Positions 11,860 to 18,602 of a stretch of 34,902 nt of DNA are shown piece after piece (position 1 is the stretch's first letter; every line of letters begins with the position of its first letter). The DNA is from an uncultured Bacteroidales bacterium. Lineage in GTDB: Bacteria; Bacteroidota; Bacteroidia; Bacteroidales; Bacteroidaceae. A program made the position numbers and the translations under genes. Under the pieces are notes generated by a model that was not told the origin of the DNA, did not search any database, and saw only the letters and a program-made list of their open reading frames with translations. The stretch spans positions 1 through 34,902 of the forward strand of contig CACYMI010000055.1 of assembly GCA_902775385.1 (NCBI GenBank). The letters run 5' to 3'.

Positions 11860-11903
11860 CGGTTAGAGGTTAGTGGTTAGTTGACGTTGACGTTGACGTT
11901 AAC
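11851..11903 (+). repeat. GGTTAGN heptamers followed by GTTGAC hexamers
   Basis: Four GGTTAGN units pass into GTTGAC x3 and GTTAAC. The first unit contains the TAG stop (11857-11859) of the oxidoreductase. The array fills the gap to the convergent secreted-protein gene. Confidence 0.85.
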
Positions 11904-11905
11904 AT

Positions 11906-12475
11906 TTACTTAACCAGCACCTTCTTGCCGTCCAACACGAATACGGCATTGTTCTTGAGGTGGGTAACCTTGCGGCCTGCCATATCGTAAGCCGCATCGG
12001 CAGCCTTGCCGGTTGCGGAAACGCCTTTGATGGCAGTAGGATCCTCCACGGTTATGGCCGTCAGATCCGTTGCGGGATGGGAAGTGGCATCTGGCTCCAC
12101 GAATATAATCTTGTCAATGCTGATGGTGCTGGGATTACCCTTTACCGTAAAGGTAAGCAGGTTGCCGTTCTGGCTCTTGAAGGGAGTGGTGGCGCCGCTG
12201 TACGCAATAATGCGGTACTTGTCCTTGGGAGTACCCAGCATCAGCTTATGATTACACAGCAGGGAATCACAGACCAGGCCCGTCTCCGGGACCTCTGCCT
12301 CACCCTCTAATGCCACATCCATCTGGAATGCGGTAAAATCCACATCGTTCCCGTCCAGACTGACATTAAACTTCCAGGTACTGTCATTTTCCTGGAGCAT
12401 CGATACGGAAACCTCGTAAGCACCGGCTGCCTGAATCATCAGGAGCATCATGCATGAAATCAAAATTCTCTTCAT
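11906..12475 (-). CDS. Secreted cohesin-like protein with type IX-like C-terminal tail
   Basis: A 189-residue exported protein. The signal peptide is MKRILISCMMLLMIQAAGAY. The body (~20-135) alternates short hydrophobic strands (WKFNVSLDGNDVDFTAFQMDVAL... NLLTFTVKG), the look of a cohesin- or Ig-like beta sandwich. The end, 'YDMAGRKVTHLKNNAVFVLDGKKVLVK' (last 27 residues), closely follows the short tail common on secreted Prevotella proteins and related to type IX sorting domains ('YDLxGR..'). Such tails direct export to the surface; partner and function cannot be read from sequence. It has its own TATATTTG promoter box at 12505-12512, so it is not simply part of the radA transcript. Confidence 0.8.
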   Translation of the reverse strand: MKRILISCMMLLMIQAAGAYEVSVSMLQENDSTWKFNVSLDGNDVDFTAFQMDVALEGEAEVPETGLVCDSLLCNHKLMLGTPKDKYRIIAYSGATTPFKSQNGNLLTFTVKGNPSTISIDKIIFVEPDATSHPATDLTAITVEDPTAIKGVSATGKAADAAYDMAGRKVTHLKNNAVFVLDGKKVLVK

Positions 12476-12504
12476 TTCAAGTAAAGATTTATATCATTTG
12501 GCTG

Positions 12505-12512
12505 CAAATATA
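12505..12512 (-). promoter_or_regulatory. -7 promoter box of the cohesin-like secreted protein
   Basis: TATATTTG on the minus strand lies 29 nt upstream of the start codon, with an A/T-rich leader. Confidence 0.6.
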
Positions 12513-12565
12513 CACACTTCCCCTGAAATAGGCAAGAATGCAACTTGGTATTTTTTACATTAACA

Positions 12566-13960
12566 CTATCCGAAGAGCTCCCGGACCGCTTCTGCCACGC
12601 GACGGACGGGAACCACCTCGATTTTATACTGCCTGGCGTCAATTCCCTTCATATTATGGGAGGGGATGAGGATGCGCTGGAATCCCAACTTCTGCGCTTC
12701 CGCTATACGCTGCTCGATACGCGAGACGGGGCGTATCTCACCGCTCAGTCCCACCTCGCCCGTCATACAGACGTCTGTATCGATGGGCATGTCCCCGTTG
12801 CTGCTCAGCACAGCCGCTATCACGGCCAGGTCCAGGGCCGGGTCTGTCACACGCAGTCCGCCGGCTATATTCAGGAACACATCCTTGGTGGCCAGTTTGA
12901 AGCCCACACGTTTCTCCAGAACGGCCAGCAGCATATTCAGCCTGCGGCTCTCATAGCCGGTGGTACTACGCTGAGCGGTTCCGTAGGCTGCCGTACTCAC
13001 CAGGGCCTGTGTCTCTATCATAAAGGGGCGGGCCCCCTCTATGGCGCAGGCAATGGCAATACCTGAGAGCCCCTCCCGGTCATCGGTAAGCAACAGTTCG
13101 CTGGGATTGGATACCTGGCGCAATCCGTCATGCTTCATCTCATAGATGCCCAGCTCACTGGTACTGCCGAAGCGGTTCTTGATACTTCTGAGGATGCGGT
13201 ACATATAATGCTGGTCGCCCTCGAACTGCAGGACGGCATCCACAATATGCTCCAGTACCTTGGGACCTGCCAGTGTCCCCTCCTTGGTAATATGACCAAT
13301 CAGGATGACGCTCACGCCCCCACCCTTGGCATACTTCAGCAGGCTGGCGGCACATTCCCTTATCTGGCTGAGACTGCCCGGACTGCTCTCCACCGCCTCG
13401 GTCTGGATGGTCTGAATGGAGTCTATGACCACCAGGTCGGGCCGAGTCTGCTCTATCTGGGTATAAATCTGCTCCAGGGAGGTTTCCGTAAGGATAAGCA
13501 GGCCGTCCGAGGAAGCCATGCCGGAAGTCTCAGACAGTCTGTCGGCCCTCAGCTTAATCTGTCGGGCACTCTCCTCGCCGCTCACATACAGCACCTTGCG
13601 GCCTGCCAGTCGCAGGACGGTCTGCAGGATAAGCGTGCTCTTTCCGATTCCAGGCTCACCGCCCAGCAGCACCAGGCTGCCGGGGACCAGTCCGCCTCCC
13701 AGCACGCGGTTCAGTTCATCGTCCCCCATATCGATGCGGGGCTCTGACTCAGCCACAATGCTACGTACAGGAACAGGCTTCCCTTCCCCGCTTCCGGGAG
13801 AGAGCGGCCCGGAAAAAGTCCTCCCCTTTGAGGGGGAGTTAGAGGGGGCCCTGAACTCTTTCATCGTATTCCAGTTGCCACATGAGGGACACTTTCCCAC
13901 CCACTTCAGACTCTCCTGTCCGCAATAGTCGCAAACATACAATGTCTTGTCCTTTGCCAT
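12566..13960 (-). CDS. radA: DNA repair protein RadA (Sms)
   Basis: RecA-like ATPase/helicase that promotes branch migration during recombinational repair. The N-terminal zinc finger has Cys10, 13, 24 and 27 (CDYC, CPSC). Walker A is GGEPGIGKST (100-109), the RadA-specific KNRFG motif follows, and a Lon-protease-like domain lies at the C-terminus. The 464 residues match the family. The linker between zinc finger and ATPase (~37-62, SNSPSKGRTFSGPLSPGSGE) is unusual: it translates palindromic repeats at 13782-13849. It starts 6 nt after the stop of the DUF2147-like gene and is probably co-transcribed with it. Confidence 0.95.
   Translation of the reverse strand: MAKDKTLYVCDYCGQESLKWVGKCPSCGNWNTMKEFRAPSNSPSKGRTFSGPLSPGSGEGKPVPVRSIVAESEPRIDMGDDELNRVLGGGLVPGSLVLLGGEPGIGKSTLILQTVLRLAGRKVLYVSGEESARQIKLRADRLSETSGMASSDGLLILTETSLEQIYTQIEQTRPDLVVIDSIQTIQTEAVESSPGSLSQIRECAASLLKYAKGGGVSVILIGHITKEGTLAGPKVLEHIVDAVLQFEGDQHYMYRILRSIKNRFGSTSELGIYEMKHDGLRQVSNPSELLLTDDREGLSGIAIACAIEGARPFMIETQALVSTAAYGTAQRSTTGYESRRLNMLLAVLEKRVGFKLATKDVFLNIAGGLRVTDPALDLAVIAAVLSSNGDMPIDTDVCMTGEVGLSGEIRPVSRIEQRIAEAQKLGFQRILIPSHNMKGIDARQYKIEVVPVRRVAEAVRELFG
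13782..13849 (-). repeat. Two adjacent palindromic repeats in the radA linker
   Basis: CTCCCC-TTTGA-GGGGGAG (13821-13837) with trailing TTAGAGGGGG lies next to a CCGCTTCCGGGAGAGAGCGG-like inverted repeat. Both are translated in frame between the zinc finger and the ATPase core. Confidence 0.65.
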
Positions 13961-13966
13961 AAACAG

Positions 13967-14401
13967 CTATTTCAGTTTCTTCCAGTAAACAGTTTTTCCG
14001 ATAAAGGCTACCGAGCCTCTGACGGCCAGCGTCTTCTCATCCTTGAAACTCAGTGTAACAGTGAAGTACTTTCCCCTGGTAGGATCATAGATTTTACCAT
14101 CATTCCAGGCTCCCTTGCCGTCATATTTCACCTTGTCTATAATGACTACCTTATCGTTGGTAACGTTTCTCTTGGCCGGGTCCGGATTCCTGAAATCCCT
14201 CCGGAGCGTACCGTCCTCCATCCTCAGATTGGACACCCAGGTACATTGGGCACGGTAGCCGTCCTCGTACCTGAAGATCCTGATTCTGGAATCCACGCCG
14301 TCATGCACGCACTGGTATTCGCCCGCAATCCTATCGGCCTGAGCAAACGCAAAGCCCAGACAGGCGACAAATAGCATAATGCCACACAATATTCTTTTCA
14401 T
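13967..14401 (-). CDS. DUF2147-like secreted protein
   Basis: Periplasmic or secreted protein of about 144 residues. A signal peptide, MKRILCGIMLFVACLGFAFA, precedes a small beta-rich domain with GEYQCVHDG near the start, 'VIIDKVKYDGKGAWNDGKIYDPTRGKYFTV' (in part) in the middle and RGSVAFIGKTVYWKK at the end. This matches DUF2147, where 'G.IYDP..GK.Y' is the hallmark; the function is unknown. ATGs at 14419, 14404 and 14401 are in frame. An AGAAGG motif lies 4 nt before 14404 and 7 nt before 14401, favouring one of those over the upstream ATG. It is first in a likely operon with radA. Confidence 0.8.
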   Translation of the reverse strand: MKRILCGIMLFVACLGFAFAQADRIAGEYQCVHDGVDSRIRIFRYEDGYRAQCTWVSNLRMEDGTLRRDFRNPDPAKRNVTNDKVVIIDKVKYDGKGAWNDGKIYDPTRGKYFTVTLSFKDEKTLAVRGSVAFIGKTVYWKKLK

Positions 14402-14442
14402 CATATTACCTTCTCTCATTTTTAAATTAGCACACGCATAAT

Positions 14443-14482
14443 AAAAAAAAGAGATTCAATATCATCCCTGACCTTGAATCTC
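14443..14482 (-). terminator. Terminator of the tRNA operon
   Basis: On the minus strand GAGATTCAA (14482-14474) pairs with TTGAATCTC (14459-14451), a 9-bp stem, followed by eight T residues. It lies just after tRNA-Asp. Confidence 0.85.
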
Positions 14483-14523
14483 ACCTTAAAAATCTAATAC
14501 CATGAAAAACACTTTTTGCTATG

Positions 14524-14600
14524 TGGCGGTGCGTACGGGACTCGAACCCGTGACCCCATGCGTGACAGGCATGTATTCTAACCAGCTGAACTAACGCACC
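14524..14600 (-). tRNA. tRNA-Asp (GTC)
   Basis: Acceptor GGTGCGT/ACGCACC, anticodon loop CTGTCAC with GTC, and the GGTTCGAGTC T-arm are all present. It is the only tRNA of the cluster with the 3' CCA encoded in DNA (14524-14526). Last gene of the cluster. Confidence 0.95.
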
Positions 14601-14617
14601 ATTAAGAGAAAAAAGTG

Positions 14618-14690
14618 AGCGGCAAACGAGACTCGAACTCGCGACCCCAACCTTGGCAAGGTTGTGCTCTACCAACTGAGCTATTGCCGC
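14618..14690 (-). tRNA. tRNA-Gly (GCC)
   Basis: Acceptor GCGGCAA/TTGCCGC, D-arm AGCTCAGTTGGTAGAGC, and anticodon GCC in CTTGCCAA between 5-bp arms. The 3' CCA is not encoded. Confidence 0.95.
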
Positions 14691-14705
14691 AAACCTTACG
14701 TTGTG

Positions 14706-14788
14706 TGGGCAGGGACAGATTCGAACTGCCGAAGCCGTGAGGCAACAGATTTACAGTCTGCCCGTTTTAACCACTTACCTACCTACCC
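14706..14788 (-). tRNA. tRNA-Tyr (GTA)
   Basis: Class II tRNA of about 83 nt with a long variable arm. Anticodon stem-loop CAGACTGTAAATCTG with GTA; acceptor GGGTAGG/CCTGCCC includes a T-G pair. The 3' CCA is not encoded. Confidence 0.93.
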
Positions 14789-14811
14789 GTCCACTGGCCA
14801 CTGCCAGGAGG

Positions 14812-14885
14812 TGACTCCTGCAGGATTCAAACCTGCAACCTTTTGATCCGTAGTCAAATGCTCTATTCAGTTGAGCTAAGGAGCC
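14812..14885 (-). tRNA. tRNA-Arg (ACG)
   Basis: Acceptor GGCTCCT/AGGAGTC with one G-T pair, D-arm AGCTCAACTGAATAGAGC, and anticodon loop CTACGGA giving ACG (read with inosine). The 3' CCA is not encoded. Confidence 0.92.
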
Positions 14886-14895
14886 ATTTTGTTTG

Positions 14896-14970
14896 TGGGC
14901 GTTGACGGATTCGAACCGCCGACCCTCTGCTTGTAAGGCAGATGCTCTGAACCAGCTGAGCTAAACGCCC
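14896..14970 (-). tRNA. tRNA-Val (TAC)
   Basis: Acceptor GGGCGTT/AACGCCC, D-arm AGCTCAGCTGGTTCAGAGC, and anticodon loop CTTACAA giving TAC. First gene of the cluster; the 3' CCA is not encoded. Confidence 0.94.
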
Positions 14971-15030
14971 TTGTGCTTACGGAGGTTTCTTTTTACCACG
15001 CTTGGCGTAACCATTTCCGTTTTGCGAGTG

Positions 15031-15038
15031 CAAAGGTA
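15031..15038 (-). promoter_or_regulatory. -7 promoter box of the tRNA operon
   Basis: TACCTTTG on the minus strand lies about 60 nt upstream of tRNA-Val. The rest of the gap up to pfkA holds a CTTTTTTTT/GAAAAAAAG stretch around 15072-15090 and AT-rich sequence without a gene. Confidence 0.6.
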
Positions 15039-15147
15039 TAGCTTTTTTCAGAACCCGCCAAGTATTTCACTCTTTTTTTTGAAAAAAAGTTACCTCCGTC
15101 AGCCATATACATTATATAATATATATGAGAGGCCTGTGATAAGCACA

Positions 15148-16036
15148 TCAGATACTAAGAACCGACAAAACATCGATAAGCTCCTTCTTCACCGGCTTGT
15201 CGCTTTTGATGGCATTGCAGAAGGGAACATACACCACTTCATCGTTCTTGATACCCACCATCACATTACGCTGACCTTCCAGAATGGCCTGAATAGCTCC
15301 TACTCCCAAGCGGCTGGCCAGAATCCTGTCACTGGCACTGGGGCTGCCGCCGCGCTGCAAGTGTCCCAGGATGGAAACACGCACATCAAACTCGGGATAA
15401 TCCTTCTTCACACGCTCGGCATAGTACATGGCACCGCATTTGGGCCTCGGGGATAATGGCAGCCTCAGCTCCCGCGGCGATAGCGCTGTTCTGTGCCAGG
15501 AAGCCGGCATCACGTCCCATTACCTCAACAAAGAAGATACGCTCATGACTGGTAGCCGTATCACGGATCTTGTCCACACACTCCATAATAGTATTCAGGG
15601 TAGTATCATAGCCAATGGTACTGTCTGTACCGCTCAGGTCATTGTCAATAGTACCGGGAAGTCCGATACAGGGCACATCAAACTCCTGCGCAAAGATACG
15701 GGCACCTGTCAGCGAACCGTTACCGCCTATCACCACCAGCGCGTCAATACCGCGTTTCTGCATATTCTCAAAAGCTTTCTGGCGGCCTTCCGGCGTCTCA
15801 AACTCCTTGCTTCTGGCCGTTTTCAGAATGGTGCCGCCCCGCTGAATGATGTTGCTCACATCCTCTGTATTGAACTCCTTGATATCATCGTTAATAAGGC
15901 CTTCATAGCCACGGTAAATAGCCATAATCCTGAATCCGTTAGCTATGCCCGCGCGTGTAACGGCACGGATGGCTGCATTCATACCAGGCGCATCGCCGCC
16001 ACTGGTAAGTATTCCGATACAATTAATCTTTCTCAT
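15148..16036 (-). pseudogene. pfkA: 6-phosphofructokinase, internally deleted and frameshifted
   Basis: PfkA phosphorylates fructose 6-phosphate in glycolysis. The first frame (16036-15446) encodes [20 protein letters not shown] through [17 protein letters not shown] with the catalytic Asp, [12 protein letters not shown] and AAIIPE. A second frame (from ~15444) carries [31 protein letters not shown] and the C-terminus to TGA at 15148. About 32 residues that normally join these parts are missing. The reading distance is 889 nt against ~984 expected, so roughly 95 bp is lost and the frame is broken; the first frame would end at 15386. The nucleotide-binding motif is IGGNGS where canonical ATP-PFKs have GGDGS. 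Start 16036 is preferred over 16060 because it starts the conserved core and is better placed after the TACCTTTG box. Either a true pseudogene or a sequencing/assembly deletion. Confidence 0.88.
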
Positions 16037-16074
16037 GATAGGTGTTATCTGATTATACAAACTTTTTGCCGCCG

Positions 16075-16082
16075 CAAAGGTA
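16075..16082 (-). promoter_or_regulatory. -7 promoter box of pfkA
   Basis: TACCTTTG on the minus strand lies 38 nt before the ATG at 16036. The matching -33 position falls into the GAATGAAA repeat tract (TTTC). Confidence 0.6.
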
Positions 16083-16090
16083 CGCAGAAA

Positions 16091-16200
16091 AAATGAAAGA
16101 ATGAAAGAATGGAAGAATGAAAGAATGGAAAGAATGAAAAAAATGGAAGAATGAAAGAATGGAAAGAATGAAAAAATGGAAGAATGAAAGAGTAAAAAAA
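16091..16200. repeat. Degenerate GAATGAAA/GAATGGAA tract upstream of pfkA
   Basis: Around 100 bp of 7-9-bp units (GAATGAAA, GAATGGAA, GAATGGAAA) interrupted by A-runs. The following CTGTCAACTGTCAAC (16204-16218) is a second short heptamer duplication. The gap 16037-16339 holds only these repeats, a G9 tract and promoters. Confidence 0.85.
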
Positions 16201-16259
16201 GTAACTGTCAACTGTCAACCAAATCGCAGAGAAACTTAAAAAAAGCAAAAAAAATAGCA

Positions 16260-16268
16260 GGGGGGGGG
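16260..16268 (+). repeat. G9 homopolymer tract
   Basis: Nine consecutive G residues lie 18 bp upstream of the presumed -33 element of the 16340 gene. Such tracts are prone to slippage. Confidence 0.8.
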
Positions 16269-16286
16269 TATTTTTTCATGAAAAAA

Positions 16287-16318
16287 TTTTACAGTCACAA
16301 AATAAAACTGTAATTTTG
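16287..16318 (+). promoter_or_regulatory. Promoter of the small hypothetical gene
   Basis: TTTT (16287-16290), 20 bp spacer, then TAATTTTG (16311-16318). It places transcription start about 15 nt before the ATG at 16340, excluding the upstream TTG at 16316, which lies in the box itself. Confidence 0.6.
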
Positions 16319-16339
16319 CAGGGAAAAGAGGACGCAAAA

Positions 16340-16642
16340 ATGTTTGACTCATATATTAACCACTTATACCTGACCTTTTGGACCGGCGAGAAGAAAACCG
16401 GCCCGCACAAGCAAATATACCTGACCCGGGAATGCGAGACTTACGGAGACATGGTATATGATATCAAATGGAAGCTGAAGTACATCCATAAGAACGGCCA
16501 GACCTCCCATACCGTCACCATTGTGGAGAGAGCCAATAAATGGGACCTGAGAAAAATCATCCGCAGGGTAGAGAAAACCATTCTTCCCCGTAAGATAAAA
16601 GAGATTATAGCACAGCACGAGGGCCCTAATAGTGTTAAATAA
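16340..16642 (+). CDS. Small basic hypothetical protein, 100 residues
   Basis: Not recognised. It encodes about 100 residues with no signal peptide or membrane segment. The middle carries TREC, a tyrosine/tryptophan-rich stretch (YGDMVYDIKWKLKYIHKNGQ) and a basic C-terminal half (LRKIIRRVEKTILPRKIKEII) that could form an amphipathic helix. The single ORF with a good -7 box before it and a terminator directly after it (16671-16707) argues that it is a real gene. The Lys/Arg content would fit nucleic-acid or partner binding, but that is only a guess. Confidence 0.65.
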   Translation: MFDSYINHLYLTFWTGEKKTGPHKQIYLTRECETYGDMVYDIKWKLKYIHKNGQTSHTVTIVERANKWDLRKIIRRVEKTILPRKIKEIIAQHEGPNSVK

Positions 16643-16670
16643 TATTAAATCATATATATAATAATATAAT

Positions 16671-16707
16671 AAAGCCGCGGCAACGATACGCGGCTTTCAC
16701 TTTTTTT
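16671..16707 (+). terminator. Rho-independent terminator before rpsA
   Basis: AAAGCCGCG (16671-16679) pairs with CGCGGCTTT (16689-16697), a perfect 9-bp stem with a 9-nt loop, followed by CAC and T7. The T-run runs straight into the rpsA -7 box. Confidence 0.9.
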
Positions 16708-16708
16708 G

Positions 16709-16716
16709 TACCTTTG
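16709..16716 (+). promoter_or_regulatory. -7 promoter box of rpsA
   Basis: TACCTTTG follows the terminator T-run. The ~45-nt leader up to the ATG at 16762 is A/T-rich without SD, typical of Bacteroidetes ribosomal genes. Confidence 0.6.
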
Positions 16717-16761
16717 CACCCCGAGTTTATTAACAATAATATTAACATTTAATTAATCTGT

Positions 16762-18492
16762 ATGGCAGATTTGAAAAACGTTGCACCTCTGGAAGACTTC
16801 GACTGGGAAGCATATGCCAATGGTGACAGCAAAGTTGAAACAAGCCGCGAGGCTCAGGAAGAGGCCTACAACGGCTCTCTGAACAAGGTAAATGACCACG
16901 ATGTAGTTGATGGAACTGTAATCGCGATGAACAAGCGCGAGGTAGTTGTAAACATCGGCTTCAAGAGCGATGGTATCATACCTGCAAGCGAATTCCGCTA
17001 CAACCCCGACCTGAAGGTAGGTGACACCGTAGAGGTTTACATCGAGAATCAGGAAGACAAGAAGGGCGAGGCTCTGGAGAAGGAAGAGATTATCAAGGGT
17101 TACGTTAAGTGCCGCACTAAGGGTGGTATGATTGTCGATGTATTCGGCATCGAGGCCTTCCTGCCCGGCTCTCAGATTGACGTTAAGCCCATCCGTGACT
17201 ACGACATCTTCGTAGGTAAGACCATGGAGTTCAAGGTTGTCAAGATCAACCAGGACTACAAGAACGTAGTTGTAAGCCACAAGGCTCTCATCGAGGCAGA
17301 GCTGGAGGCTCAGAAGCAAGAGATTATCGGCCGTCTCGAGAAGGGTCAGGTACTTGAGGGTACCGTTAAGAACATCACCTCTTACGGTGTATTCATCGAC
17401 CTGGGTGGCGTTGACGGTCTCATTCACATCACAGACCTCAGCTGGGGTCGCGTAAACGATCCTAAGGAAATCGTTGAGCTGGACCAGAAGATCAACGTTG
17501 TTATTCTGGACTTCGACAACGAGAAGAAGCGTATTGCCCTGGGTCTGAAGCAGCTCACTCCTCATCCCTGGGATGCCCTGGATGCTAACCTGAAGGTTGG
17601 TGACCACGTAAAGGGTAAGGTTGTCGTTATGGCAGACTACGGAGCATTCGTTGAGATCGCTCCCGGCGTAGAGGGTCTGATCCACGTTTCAGAGATGAGC
17701 TGGAGCCAGCACCTGCGCAGCGCTCAGGACTTCATGAAGGTAGGCGACGAGGTAGAGGCAGTTATCCTGACCCTGGACCGCGAGGAGCGCAAGATGTCCC
17801 TGGGTATCAAGCAGCTCAAGGAAGATCCCTGGGAGAACATCGAGGAGAAGTACCCCATCGGCAGCAAGCATACCGCCAAGGTTCGCAACTTCACCAACTT
17901 CGGTGTATTCGTTGAGATTGAGGAAGGTGTTGACGGTCTTATCCACATCAGCGACCTCAGCTGGACCAAGAAGGTTAAGCACCCCAGCGAGTTCACTCAG
18001 ATCGGAGCTGAAATCGAAGTTTGCGTACTGGAGATTGACAAGACCAACCGTCGCCTCTCTCTCGGCCACAAGCAGCTGGAGGAGAATCCCTGGGACGTAT
18101 TCGAGACAGTATTCACTCAGGACAGCATCCACGAGGGTACTATCGTTGAGATGCTCGACAAGGGTGCGGTTATCCAGCTCGAGTATGGTGTAGAGGGCTT
18201 CGCTACTCCCAAGCACCTTGTCAAGGAAGACGGCAGCCAGGCTCAGCTCAACGAGAAGCTGCAGTTCAAGGTTATCGAGTTCAACAAGGAGAGCAAGCGC
18301 ATTATCCTCAGCCACAGCCGCATCTACGAGGATGTTCAGCGTGCCGAGGCTCGCGAGGCCAAGAAGGCTACCAAGCGTACAAACGCCCGTAAGGAGGACA
18401 CTCCCACCATCCAGAACCAGGCTGCAAGCACAACCCTGGGCGACCTGGATGCACTGGCAGCATTGAAGGCTAAGATGCAGGCTGGCGAATAA
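16762..18492 (+). CDS. rpsA: 30S ribosomal protein S1 with a short in-frame deletion
   Basis: S1 brings mRNA to the 30S subunit and is especially important where SD sequences are rare, as here. Six S1 repeats can be followed. Repeats 3-6 have the classic pattern (GVFIDLGGVDGLIHITDLSW; GAFVEIAPGVEGLIHVSEMSW; GVFVEIEEGVDGLIHISDLSW; GAVIQLEYGVEGFATPKH), and repeat 2 is of the IEAFLPGSQID type. Repeat 1 ends abruptly: ENQEDKKG (to residue 102) runs straight into EALEKEEIIKGYV. S1 proteins normally have a 'QLVLSHKKA...W..V' strand and linker of about 20 residues there, so codons have been lost in frame at 17067/17068. The C-terminus is a Lys/Ala tail ending LGDLDALAALKAKMQAGE. Total 576 residues. 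Confidence 0.95.
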   Translation: MADLKNVAPLEDFDWEAYANGDSKVETSREAQEEAYNGSLNKVNDHDVVDGTVIAMNKREVVVNIGFKSDGIIPASEFRYNPDLKVGDTVEVYIENQEDKKGEALEKEEIIKGYVKCRTKGGMIVDVFGIEAFLPGSQIDVKPIRDYDIFVGKTMEFKVVKINQDYKNVVVSHKALIEAELEAQKQEIIGRLEKGQVLEGTVKNITSYGVFIDLGGVDGLIHITDLSWGRVNDPKEIVELDQKINVVILDFDNEKKRIALGLKQLTPHPWDALDANLKVGDHVKGKVVVMADYGAFVEIAPGVEGLIHVSEMSWSQHLRSAQDFMKVGDEVEAVILTLDREERKMSLGIKQLKEDPWENIEEKYPIGSKHTAKVRNFTNFGVFVEIEEGVDGLIHISDLSWTKKVKHPSEFTQIGAEIEVCVLEIDKTNRRLSLGHKQLEENPWDVFETVFTQDSIHEGTIVEMLDKGAVIQLEYGVEGFATPKHLVKEDGSQAQLNEKLQFKVIEFNKESKRIILSHSRIYEDVQRAEAREAKKATKRTNARKEDTPTIQNQAASTTLGDLDALAALKAKMQAGE

Positions 18493-18523
18493 TCACAGCG
18501 CAAACCTGCGAATCATACTAACG

Positions 18524-18555
18524 AAGGGGCAGCAAGTAAAAAGCTGCCCCTTTTC
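18524..18555 (+). terminator. Rho-independent terminator of rpsA
   Basis: AAGGGGCAGC and GCTGCCCCTT form a perfect 10-bp stem with a 9-nt loop, followed by TT. Confidence 0.9.
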
Positions 18556-18602
18556 AAATTCTGAACAAACACTGTTATCCGGGAAAGAGAGAGAAAAAAA
18601 AG

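Noticed and set aside
14481..14846. ORFs across the tRNA cluster
   Set aside because: They run over clear tRNA genes and a terminator.
15430..15450. Programmed frameshift in pfkA
   Set aside because: No slippery site is visible, and ~32 residues of conserved sequence are missing, so it is a deletion.
16316..16339. Upstream TTG start for the 100-residue gene
   Set aside because: The TTG is part of the TAATTTTG promoter box, so it would not be transcribed.
16753..17685. 310-codon minus-strand ORF opposite rpsA
   Set aside because: Arises from strong codon bias of rpsA; the protein has no family features.
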